48,000 nucleotides of DNA from DATLYH01 sp035575035 (GTDB lineage Bacteria > Planctomycetota > Planctomycetia > Gemmatales > Gemmataceae), in assembly GCA_035575035.1 (NCBI GenBank), contig DATLYH010000279.1, positions 1 to 48,000 of the forward strand, written 5' to 3'. Every line of letters begins with the position of its first letter. The first letter of the stretch is position 1. The translations under genes and the position numbers were made by a program. Positions 15,554 to 22,602 of the stretch are shown here, piece after piece. The notes under the pieces were generated by a model. It searched no databases and was not told where the DNA came from. It saw nothing but the letters and a program-made list of their open reading frames with translations.

Positions 15554-16294
15554 ATGAGCAGTACCCAACGAGTGGCCCTGGTAACCGGGGCGGCCACGGG
15601 GATTGGCCGGGCCGTGGCTGTGCGGCTGGCCCAGCAGGGTTTCGCCGTGGCGGTCAATTACTCGCGCTCCGAGGCGGAGGCGCAGGAGACGCTCGCCGAA
15701 GTGCGCCGCCAGAATGTCCCGGCCATTCTGTGCAAGTGCAGCGTGGCCGACGACCCGGAAGTGCGGCGGATGGTCAGCCGTTGCAAGGAAGAGCTGGGCG
15801 GCCTCGACGTGCTGGTCAACAACGCCGGCACCACGCGCTTCATTGACCATCAGGACCTGGACGCGCTGACCGACGAGGTCTGGGACGAGATCTTCAACGT
15901 CAACCTGAAAGGGACGTTCTACTGCTGTCGGGCGGCCATGCCCCTGTTGAAGGAGCGCAAGGGGACCATTGTCAATGTCAGCTCCGTGGCGGGGCTGCAA
16001 GGGCACGGCAGCTCCATCCCCTACGCGGCGAGCAAGGCGGCCGTCAACTGCCTGACCAAGTCGCTGGCGCGGGCCTTCGCCCCGGAGGTCCGGGTCAACG
16101 CGGTGGCCCCCGGCCCGGTGCTGACGCGCTGGCTGGCCGGCCGCATGCACCACGTCGAGCGTGCGCTGGAAACGACCCCCCTGCGCCGGGCCGCCACCCC
16201 CGACGACATCGCCGACGCCGTCATGTTCCTGGCACTGGGCACCAGCCTGATGACCGGGCAGGTGATCGTGGTCGATGGCGGGCGGACCATGTGA
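15554..16294 (+). CDS. SDR-family 3-oxoacyl-ACP reductase-like protein
   Basis: A 246-residue short-chain dehydrogenase with Rossmann motif VTGAATGIGRA near the N-terminus, NNAG in VLVNNAGTTR, and the catalytic Ser-Tyr-Lys in NVSSVAGLQ and YAASKAAVN. It ends with the FabG-like GQVIVVDGG. The ATG at 15554 has GAGG six bases upstream. As the first gene of the type II PKS/FAS-like cluster it is likely to be one of two ketoreductases, though SDR specificity cannot be fixed from sequence alone. Confidence 0.85.
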   Translation: MSSTQRVALVTGAATGIGRAVAVRLAQQGFAVAVNYSRSEAEAQETLAEVRRQNVPAILCKCSVADDPEVRRMVSRCKEELGGLDVLVNNAGTTRFIDHQDLDALTDEVWDEIFNVNLKGTFYCCRAAMPLLKERKGTIVNVSSVAGLQGHGSSIPYAASKAAVNCLTKSLARAFAPEVRVNAVAPGPVLTRWLAGRMHHVERALETTPLRRAATPDDIADAVMFLALGTSLMTGQVIVVDGGRTM

Positions 16295-16301
16295 TGGGCG
16301 G

Positions 16302-16388
16302 TTACTTGCGGTGGCGGATCTTGCTGCGCATGCGGCGCTTTTTGCGGCCCACCTTGCGCCGCCCGTGGCCCCGGCGTCGGCTCCCCAT
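16302..16388 (-). CDS. Very small basic protein (28 residues), ribosomal-protein-like
   Basis: On the minus strand an ATG at 16388 opens a 28-codon frame ending at 16302. The product is almost entirely Arg/Lys/Gly/His (MGSRRRGHGRRKVGRKKRR followed by MRSKIRHRK). It has an excellent ribosome site (GGGAGGTAAGC before ATG) and a promoter-like TTGCTC-16-TATAAT about 55 bp upstream. The composition is like tiny ribosome-associated basic proteins (bTHX or mS38/AURKAIP1-like), which is an inference from composition only. It is convergent with the SDR gene, with 7 bp between their stops. Automatic callers would often miss it because of its length. Confidence 0.75.
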   Translation of the reverse strand: MGSRRRGHGRRKVGRKKRRMRSKIRHRK

Positions 16389-16443
16389 GCTTACCTCCCG
16401 ACCTGGTGTTTTCCGGTTCGTCCGCAGGACCGATAAAAACTGG

Positions 16444-16471
16444 ATTATAGGAGCCCATCGCCTCGGAGCAA
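16444..16471 (-). promoter_or_regulatory. Promoter of the small basic protein gene
   Basis: On the minus strand TTGCTC (16471-16466) and a perfect TATAAT (16449-16444) are separated by 16 bp. Transcription would start near 16437, giving a leader of about 50 bases. Confidence 0.55.
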
Positions 16472-16847
16472 GGGGCTTTTGGCCACGCCCTCGGGTTGCA
16501 CCCCGGGGACAGGAGGAGGGCTTCCGCCGGGGTGGGTGCGATATTCATTCCACCCGGTTCAACCCGACTTCGATTGCCAAATTGCCCCGGTTCTCTATTT
16601 GTTCCGTATTGCTAAAATGTCTCCCATGCGGAAATCATAGAAACCAGGAAACGAATGCCCGCGGGGAAGCGGGGCCAAGCTGGCTCCGAGCGGGCGGCTT
16701 GGTCGGAAAGAGCGGAAGCGGGAAAGATTACCCCGGGAAGCAAGTATTCGGGGTTGCCGCTGGCCAGTGCCACCGCTATACTTTGCCTTTTTGGTAGATC
16801 TGTTCGCTGAAAGTGCTTGCTGCGAACTAGTTAGGCTCTCACTGGTC
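16472..16847 (+). promoter_or_regulatory. Upstream region and candidate promoter of the dehydratase/KS operon
   Basis: No gene is supported here. TTGCCG at 16754-16759 and TATACT at 16777-16782 are exactly 17 bp apart, so transcription would begin near 16789, about 60 bp before the first dehydratase ATG. This fits a promoter for the run of same-strand genes from 16848 onwards. The 16560-16640 part is less GC-rich than its surroundings. Confidence 0.5.
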
Positions 16848-17333
16848 ATGCGCTTCAACCTCGTGGATCGCATCGTGGAGGTGCAACCGGGCCGGCTGAT
16901 CCGGGCCGTCAAAAACCTGACGCTCGGCGAAGATTACCTGGCCGACCACTTCCCCACCTTCCCGGTGATGCCCGGGGTCTTGATGTTGCAAACCGTCGTC
17001 GAGGCGGGAGCCTGGCTGCTCCGGGTCAGCGACGACTTCCAACACAGCGTGATCGTCCTTCGGGAGGCCCGAAACGTCAAGTACGGTCAGTTCATGGAAC
17101 CGGGGATGCAGATGCTGGTGACCGCTGAACTGGTCGAGCGTCACGACGGACTGGCCACCTTCAAGGGGAAGGGCGAGGTGAACGGCAGTTCTACCGTCTC
17201 GGCCCGGGTGACGCTGGCTCACTACAACCTGCGGGACCGCAACCCGGCCTTGCAGGGTACTGACGAACAGATCGTCCAGCAGCTGAAGCGGGCCTACCTG
17301 GTGCTGCGCGGCGAGGGGCGGGGCAGAAGTTGA
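16848..17333 (+). CDS. FabZ/FabA-like hotdog dehydratase with catalytic Glu replaced by Gln
   Basis: A 161-residue hotdog-fold protein. The family signature DHFPTFPVMPGVLMLQ carries the catalytic His at 34. The position 14 residues later, Glu in FabZ, is Gln48 (codon CAA). The ATG at 16848 gives MRFNLVDRIVEV, as expected for the family; longer readings have no support. A second FabZ-like gene two genes downstream keeps both His34 and Glu48 at the same positions. A heterodimer of an inactive and an active subunit is therefore plausible, as known for ApeI/ApeP in aryl polyene pathways (inference). It may alternatively be a structural or thioesterase-like subunit. Confidence 0.82.
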   Translation: MRFNLVDRIVEVQPGRLIRAVKNLTLGEDYLADHFPTFPVMPGVLMLQTVVEAGAWLLRVSDDFQHSVIVLREARNVKYGQFMEPGMQMLVTAELVERHDGLATFKGKGEVNGSSTVSARVTLAHYNLRDRNPALQGTDEQIVQQLKRAYLVLRGEGRGRS

Positions 17334-17355
17334 TACGCAGGAGCAGAAAGCCGAT

Positions 17356-18120
17356 ATGAGACTGAAGGATCAGGTGGCGCTGGTCACCGGCGGCAGCCGC
17401 GGCATTGGCCGGGCCATTGTCACGGCGTTTGCCGCCGAGGGGGCCCGGGTAGCCCTGGTGTACCGGGGGAGCCAGGCAGCGGCCGAGGCCGTGGTGCAGG
17501 AGGTCGCCGCGGCCGGCGGCACCGCGATGGCCCTGCAGGCCGACGTCGCCGACCCCGACGCCGCCCAGCGCTGCGTCGATCAGGTAGTCGCGACCTGGGG
17601 GCGGCTCGACATCCTGGTCAACAACGCCGGCATCATCCACGATGAGTTGATCTTCCGCATGGAGCCGGCCGACTGGAACAAGGTGCTGGCGACCAACCTC
17701 GGCGGGACCTTTAACTTTTGTCGGGCCGCCGTCCGGCAGATGGCGCTGAAGCAGCGCTACGGGCGGATCATCAACCTGTCGAGTGTCGCCGCCGAGCATG
17801 TGAACCAAGGACAGACCAACTACGCCGCCAGCAAGGGGGCGATCAACAGCTTCACCCGGGCCCTGGCGGTGGAGGTGGCCAGCCGGAACGTCACGGTCAA
17901 CGCCATCGCCCCCGGCTTCATCCTGACCGACATGAGCGCCCCGGTGCGCAACAAGGCGGGCGACCTGATCGAGAAGAAGCTGATCCCGATGCGGCGGCTG
18001 GGCCAGCCGGAAGATGTCGCCAAGGTGGCCGTCTTCCTGGCCAGTGCGGACAGTGCGTATATCACAGGCCAGGTGCTGACCGTGGACGGCGGCCTGAGCC
18101 TGGGAGCGATTGCGGGCTGA
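17356..18120 (+). CDS. 3-oxoacyl-ACP reductase FabG-like
   Basis: A 254-residue SDR with VTGGSRGIGRAI (nucleotide binding), NNAGIIHDELIF, catalytic Ser in NLSSVAAEH, YAASKGAI (Tyr, Lys) and the C-terminal GQVLTVDGGLSLG. It follows the Gln-type dehydratase by 22 bp and precedes the ACP gene, so its role is probably ketoreduction of ACP-bound beta-ketoacyl chains in this cluster. An AGGAG lies somewhat far upstream of the ATG. Reliable as an SDR; the FabG-type role is inferred from context. Confidence 0.88.
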   Translation: MRLKDQVALVTGGSRGIGRAIVTAFAAEGARVALVYRGSQAAAEAVVQEVAAAGGTAMALQADVADPDAAQRCVDQVVATWGRLDILVNNAGIIHDELIFRMEPADWNKVLATNLGGTFNFCRAAVRQMALKQRYGRIINLSSVAAEHVNQGQTNYAASKGAINSFTRALAVEVASRNVTVNAIAPGFILTDMSAPVRNKAGDLIEKKLIPMRRLGQPEDVAKVAVFLASADSAYITGQVLTVDGGLSLGAIAG

Positions 18121-18226
18121 TTAGTGGGTTCGTCAGTGGTCATTGGTCATTCGTCCGTGGTCATTCGGCATTCGCTAATGACCAGGTACAGGCACGGGTA
18201 ACGAATGACGAATGACCAAGGACCTA
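18121..18226. repeat. Period-7 inverted arms between fabG-like gene and ACP
   Basis: GTCAGTG GTCATTG GTCATTC units (about 18132-18165) face AATGACG AATGACC AAGGACC units (about 18200-18226). The ACP gene uses its own ribosome site (TGGAGGAG) further downstream. Confidence 0.75.
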
Positions 18227-18255
18227 TTGGTGATTCATTGTGGAGGAGTGCTTCT

Positions 18256-18657
18256 ATGCCGTCTCAGGAGGAAATCTACTCCAAGGTGTCCGCGACGCTC
18301 GTTGAGGCGCTGAACGTGGATGAGGAGGACATCACCCCCGATGCCACCCTGCAAGGGGACCTGGGGGCCGAGTCGATCGACTTTCTGGACATTGTTTTCC
18401 GCCTGGAGCGCGAGTTCGGCATCAAGATCCCGCGCGGCGAGCTGTTCCCCGAGTCGATCTTCCAGGGCGACCCGGAGTTCGTGCAGAACGGCCGGGTCAC
18501 CGAAAAGGGACTCGCCGAGTTGCGGGCCCGGATGCCCTTCGCCGACCTGACCGAATTCGAGAAGAACCCCGAGGTCAGCCACATCAGCGACCTGTTTACG
18601 GTTGACCTCATTACCCGCTACATCCAGGACAAACTGAGCGAAAAGAACGGCAACTAG
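18256..18657 (+). CDS. Acyl carrier protein, long form
   Basis: A 133-residue carrier protein. The 4'-phosphopantetheine attachment Ser is S40 in GDLGAESIDFLDIVFRLE, and the sequence is acidic as expected. Standard FabD/FabF-type ACPs have about 80 residues. Here an extra segment of about 50 residues (GELFPESIFQGDPEFV to FEKNPEVSHISDLF) separates helix II/III from a final helix (LITRYIQDKLSEKNG). The ATG at 18256 follows TGGAGGAG. It sits between ketoreductase and dehydratase genes, so it is the dedicated carrier of this pathway (inference). Confidence 0.88.
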   Translation: MPSQEEIYSKVSATLVEALNVDEEDITPDATLQGDLGAESIDFLDIVFRLEREFGIKIPRGELFPESIFQGDPEFVQNGRVTEKGLAELRARMPFADLTEFEKNPEVSHISDLFTVDLITRYIQDKLSEKNGN

Positions 18658-18832
18658 CCATTCGTCATTTGTCATTGGTCATTCGTCATTTGTCCTTGGT
18701 CCTTCGTCATTGGTCAGTCAGTCACCGGTCAGTGGCTACCGCCCTGTTGTGCGGCTGACGAATGACCAAGGACGAAGGACGAAGGACCAAGGACGAAGGA
18801 CAAATGACGAATGACCACTGACGACTACCGAC
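18658..18832. repeat. Long period-7 inverted repeat between ACP and second dehydratase
   Basis: The left arm (18659-18720; TCATTCG, TCATTTG, TCATTGG, TCCTTGG...) begins just after the ACP stop. The right arm (about 18757-18832; CTGACGA, ATGACCA, AGGACGA, AGGACCA...) runs to the base before the next ATG. Both are strings of heptamers matching each other as imperfect reverse complements. The pair could form a large mRNA hairpin. Confidence 0.88.
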
Positions 18833-19339
18833 ATGCGCTGGATCTGGATTGACCGCTTCCTGGAATTGCACAGCGGCAAATCGGCCCGGGCCCTGAAGAA
18901 CCTGAGCCTGGCCGAGGAATATTTTGCCGACCACCTGCCGGGCTACCCGATCATGCCGGGGTCGCTCATCCTGGAGGGGCTGGCCCAGACGGGCGGCATT
19001 CTGGTGGGCGAGGCCAACGGCTTTCGTGAGAAGGTCGTCCTGGCCAAGATCCCGCAGGCGCGTTTCCACCGGGAGGTGCTGGCCGGGGAGCAGTTGATCT
19101 ACGAGGTGGAGTTGGTTCACCTCCGCGCCGAAGGGGCGCTGGTCCTGGGCCGGGTGCTGGCTGACGGCGCGCTGGTGGCCGAGGCGGAGATCTTCTTCGC
19201 CCACCTCGACCAGTCGCGTTCTCGGCAGGTTTTCGGTGACCACAACTTTGTCTTCACCGGAGAACTGAAGTACATGCTGGAACGGGCGAAAGCCACGGCC
19301 AACCGTCCGGACCAGGCAGCTGACACGGTGCCCCGGTGA
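18833..19339 (+). CDS. FabZ/FabA-like hotdog dehydratase with intact His/Glu
   Basis: A 168-residue hotdog protein. DHLPGYPIMPGSLILEGLAQ carries the catalytic His34 and Glu48, so it should be an active 3-hydroxyacyl-ACP dehydratase. It is clearly paralogous to the 16848 gene (same length class, same MR-x-x-x-IDR start and KNLSLAEEY vs KNLTLGEDY). The start at 18833 lies at the end of the heptamer repeat and has no strong ribosome site. Its last residues and stop are within a period-8 repeat. It probably pairs with the Gln-type protein. Confidence 0.88.
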   Translation: MRWIWIDRFLELHSGKSARALKNLSLAEEYFADHLPGYPIMPGSLILEGLAQTGGILVGEANGFREKVVLAKIPQARFHREVLAGEQLIYEVELVHLRAEGALVLGRVLADGALVAEAEIFFAHLDQSRSRQVFGDHNFVFTGELKYMLERAKATANRPDQAADTVPR

Positions 19340-19414
19340 CAGGGTGACCAGGTGACAGGCATTCCCAGTTGCTGTCACCCTGGCACCGGGGCACCCTGTC
19401 ATCGTGTCATCCTC
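19322..19414. repeat. Period-8 inverted arms between dehydratase and KS-beta
   Basis: Units GGTGCCCC, GGTGACAG, GGTGACCA, GGTGACAG (19327-19359) face CTGTCACC, CTGGCACC, GGGGCACC, CTGTCATC (about 19373-19412). The stop codon of the dehydratase gene is one of the TGA triplets in the first arm. Confidence 0.85.
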
Positions 19415-19428
19415 CGCGGGTGCGTCCC

Positions 19429-20706
19429 ATGACACTCTCATCCCGTCGGGCCGTGCTGACCGGCATCGGCGTCCTCTGCCCTATCGGCCTGAGCGGCGCC
19501 GCCCTGTGGGAGGCGCTGTGCAGCGGGCGCAGCGGCATCCGGCCGATCCAGGCCTTCGACGCCAGCAAGCTGCCGGTGCGCATCGCCGGCGAGATCCCTG
19601 ACTTCGACGCCAAGAAATACTTCGATAAGAAGGATCGCAAAAGCTTGCGGATGATGGCCCGCACCATCCAGCTGGCCGTCTCCGCCGCCCAGCTCGCCCT
19701 GGAAGACGGCGCCGTGGACAAGACCCAGCTCGACCCGACGCGCTTCGGCGTCGCATTCGGCGCCGGCCTGATCGCCACCGAGTTGGACGAGTTGGGCGAG
19801 GCTGCCCGCGTCAGCGCCAACAGCGAGCTGGGGGTGGTGGACCTGGAGAAGTGGGGCGAGCACGGCATCCCGACCATCCCGCCGTTGTGGATGCTCAAGT
19901 ATCTCCCCAACATGCTGGCCTGCCACGTGTCGATCCTGCACAACGCCCAGGGGCCCAACAATACCATCACCGAGAACGATGTGGCCGGGCTGCTGGCGTT
20001 GGGCGAGGCCTTCCGCATCTTGCAGCGCGATCAGGCCGACTTCTTCCTGGTCGGCGGGGCCGAGAGCCGAATCAACCCGCTCAGCCTGGTCCGGCAGTGT
20101 CTTTTTGAGCCGCTGTCGCGGCGCAACGATGCCCCGGACAAGGCGTGCCGGCCGTTTGACCGCCGCCGTGACGGCATCGTCCTGGGGGAGGGGGGCACGG
20201 TGCTGGTACTGGAGGAATTGGCGCATGCCCGCCGCCGCGGCGCCCGCATCTACGCCGAGGTGGTCGGCTACGGCGCCTCGTTCGACCGGGCCCGCTCCGG
20301 CGCCGGCCTGGCCCGGGCCATCGACGCCGCCCTGCGGGAAGCGGGCATCGGCCCGGCCGACATCGACCACGTTAACGCCCACGGCCTGAGCACCATCGCC
20401 AGCGACGTGCTCGAGTCGCGCGGCTTGCAGCAGGTCTTCGGGGAGCACCCGCCGCCGGTGTTCGCGCCGAAGAGCTACTTCGGCAACCTGGGGGCCGGCG
20501 CCAGCACGACCGAGCTGGCCGCCAGCCTGCTGGCCTTGGAGCACGGCCTGGTGCCGACGACGTTGAACTACGAAGAGCCCGACCCGGCCTGCCCGGTCAA
20601 CGTGATCACCGGCGTGCCGCGGTCTCTGAGCCGGCCGTATGTGCTCAAGCTCAGTTTCACCCAGATGGGCCAGTGCGCCGCCCTCATCGTCAAGAAATGG
20701 GAATAG
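19429..20706 (+). CDS. Ketosynthase-like chain-length factor (KS-beta), active Cys lost
   Basis: A 425-residue beta-ketoacyl synthase fold (RRAVLTGIGVLCPIGLSG; ACRPFDRRRDGIVLGEGG; VNAHGLSTIASD). The active-site Cys of FabF enzymes lies in a TAC motif; here the aligned stretch reads TITENDVAG, so Cys is replaced by Asp184 (Asn183 if the alignment shifts by one). The first His is kept (H318 in NAHG). The second, in GHLIAAAG of its partner, is Asn353 in FGNLGAGAS. Loss of these residues next to an intact ketosynthase is the hallmark of chain-length factors in type II PKS and aryl polyene systems. It cannot condense by itself, and probably forms a heterodimer with the 21167 protein (inference). 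Confidence 0.85.
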   Translation: MTLSSRRAVLTGIGVLCPIGLSGAALWEALCSGRSGIRPIQAFDASKLPVRIAGEIPDFDAKKYFDKKDRKSLRMMARTIQLAVSAAQLALEDGAVDKTQLDPTRFGVAFGAGLIATELDELGEAARVSANSELGVVDLEKWGEHGIPTIPPLWMLKYLPNMLACHVSILHNAQGPNNTITENDVAGLLALGEAFRILQRDQADFFLVGGAESRINPLSLVRQCLFEPLSRRNDAPDKACRPFDRRRDGIVLGEGGTVLVLEELAHARRRGARIYAEVVGYGASFDRARSGAGLARAIDAALREAGIGPADIDHVNAHGLSTIASDVLESRGLQQVFGEHPPPVFAPKSYFGNLGAGASTTELAASLLALEHGLVPTTLNYEEPDPACPVNVITGVPRSLSRPYVLKLSFTQMGQCAALIVKKWE

Positions 20707-21166
20707 TCCTTGGTCATTCGTCATTCGTCCTTTGTCATTCGCCTGTTGTGGCTTGGTCTCCGGACCCTGTTGTGGCTCACCCTGTTGTGGCTTGGTCTCC
20801 GGACCAAGCCACCGGCCCTGACCGAGGTCGCCCCGTTGTGGCTTGGTCTCCGGACCAAGCCACCGGCCCCCCGTTGTGGCTTGGTCTCCGGACCAAGCCA
20901 CCGGCCCTGACCGCCCCGTTGTGGCTTGGTCTCCGGACCAAGCCACCGGCCCTGACCGCAGGTCGCCCCAAGCTCTAGGAGACCTGCGGTCGGGCGCCGT
21001 GGCCCGGTCGGGAGACCGGGCCACAACCAGGGAGCCACCGGCCCTGACCGCAGGTCGCCCCAAGCTCTAGGAGACCTGCGGTCGGGCGCCGTGGGTGACA
21101 AGGGGCACAGGACGAATGACCAATGACCAATGACCAATGACCAATGACCAAGGACCAAGGACTAAC
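20707..21166. repeat. Nested repeat mosaic between KS-beta and KS-alpha
   Basis: Outer period-7 arms (20707-20740, TCCTTGG/TCATTCG; and about 21110-21163, AATGACC/AAGGACC) enclose other elements. Inside are four full copies and one truncated copy of a hairpin with core CTTGGTCTCCGGACCAAG (20750-20945). Two near-identical blocks of about 55 bp follow (about 20942-21000 and 21041-21094), each with an internal palindrome AGGTCGCCCCAAGCTCTAGG-type. A further palindrome GCCCGGTCGGGAGACCGGGC lies at about 21002-21021. AAGGA at 21157-21161 is 5 bp from the next ATG and may serve as its ribosome site. Confidence 0.85.
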
Positions 21167-22459
21167 ATGCGAAGGCGCGTTGTCATCACCGGGATGGGCT
21201 GCATCACGCCGGTGGGCCACAGTGTGGATCAGCTGTTTGAGGCCCAGATTGCCGGCCGGAGCGGCGTGGGACCGATCACCCTGTTCAACGCCTCGCGCTT
21301 CCCCACCAAGTTCGCCGCCCAGGTCAAGGACTTCGACCTGTCCCGCTACGTCAGCGACCCGAAGCGCTGGGTCCACTCGGGGGCCAACAGCAGGTTTGCC
21401 GCCGCCGCCGCGCAGCAGGCGCTGGCCGATGCCGGGCTGCTGTACGACACCAAGGTGGACCGCACCCGTTTCGGCGTCTACCTCGGCGCCGGCGAGGGCA
21501 TCCACGACTTCCACCATTTCATCACGCTGATCGCCCGCAGCTACCGGCCCGATCGCCGTGAGGTGGACGCCGCCGCCTTCACCGAGGGGGGGCTGCGCGA
21601 GTTCCATCCCGGCCGGGAGTTCGAGCAGGAGCTGCACACCACCGTCGCCCACCTGGCGGCCCACTTCCACCTGGAAGGGCCGAACTACACCTGCCTGACC
21701 GCCTGCGCCGCCAGCAGCCAGGCGATCGGCGAGGCCGCCTGGCTCATCCGCCAGGGAGATGCCGACCTGATGCTCACCGGCGGCTCGCATAGCATGATCC
21801 ATCCGTTCGGGCTGACCGGCTTCAACCTGCTGACCGCCCTGTCCACCTCCAACGAGGAGCCGACGAAGGCGTCGCGGCCGTTCGACCTGCGCCGGGACGG
21901 TTTCGTGCTGGGGGAGGGGGCCGGCGTGCTGGTACTGGAGGAGTTGGAGCACGCCCGCCGCCGCCGGGCGCCGATCTACGCCGAGCTGACCGGCTACGGC
22001 TCGACCGCCGATGCCTTCGCCGTCACCGACAGCCACCCCGACGGCCGCGGCGCCATCGCCTGCATCCGGGCCGCCCTGCGCGATGCCGGGCTGGCCCCGG
22101 AAGACATCGGCTACGTCAACGCCCACGGCACCAGCACCCGCGTCAACGATCGGGTCGAGACCATCGCTCTTAAGCAGGCCCTGGGGGAACAGGCTTACAA
22201 GATCCCGGTCAGCAGCAGCAAGAGCATGATCGGCCATCTGATCGCGGCGGCCGGCGCCGTGGAGCTGATCATCAGCATCATGGCCCTGCGACGCGGCATC
22301 TTGCCGCCGACGATCAACTACGAGACGCCCGACCCGGAGTGCGACCTCGACTACATCCCCAACGTCGCCCGGGAGAAGCGGGTCCGCCATGTCCTGAGCA
22401 ATAGCTTCGGCTTTGGCGGCCAGAATATATCGCTGATCGTCAGCCGATTCGACGGCTGA
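21167..22459 (+). CDS. Beta-ketoacyl-ACP synthase (KS-alpha), FabF-like
   Basis: A 430-residue condensing enzyme with a complete triad: Cys180 in TCLTACAASSQAIGEA, His320 in YVNAHGTST and His357 in SKSMIGHLIAAAG. Other signatures are GMGCITPVG at the N-terminus and SRPFDLRRDGFVLGEGAG. It should elongate ACP-bound chains by decarboxylative condensation of malonyl-ACP. It follows the KS-beta gene on the same strand, and the pair mirrors the KS-alpha/KS-beta order of type II PKS, although reversed and separated by a repeat mosaic. The ATG at 21167 fits the family start; a longer reading enters the repeat. Confidence 0.92.
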   Translation: MRRRVVITGMGCITPVGHSVDQLFEAQIAGRSGVGPITLFNASRFPTKFAAQVKDFDLSRYVSDPKRWVHSGANSRFAAAAAQQALADAGLLYDTKVDRTRFGVYLGAGEGIHDFHHFITLIARSYRPDRREVDAAAFTEGGLREFHPGREFEQELHTTVAHLAAHFHLEGPNYTCLTACAASSQAIGEAAWLIRQGDADLMLTGGSHSMIHPFGLTGFNLLTALSTSNEEPTKASRPFDLRRDGFVLGEGAGVLVLEELEHARRRRAPIYAELTGYGSTADAFAVTDSHPDGRGAIACIRAALRDAGLAPEDIGYVNAHGTSTRVNDRVETIALKQALGEQAYKIPVSSSKSMIGHLIAAAGAVELIISIMALRRGILPPTINYETPDPECDLDYIPNVAREKRVRHVLSNSFGFGGQNISLIVSRFDG

Positions 22460-22602
22460 CCAGGATGGCTCGCGGAGACACGGAGGTACGCCGAGAGGGA
22501 TCGGGGATCAGGTCAGAGACTAGGGACCGGTCCGTGGACTCGCTCCCCGCTCTCTGAGCCTGGTTTCTGATCCTTTTGCTTTGGCACCAGGGGACAGCGC
22601 CC

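Noticed and set aside
18658..18832. CRISPR array or tRNA-like structure in the heptamer arms
   Set aside because: Units are only 7 bp with no spacers, and no cloverleaf can be drawn.
20707..21166. Insertion sequence between the two ketosynthase genes
   Set aside because: There is no transposase frame and no terminal inverted repeats of IS type; the content is short palindromes only.
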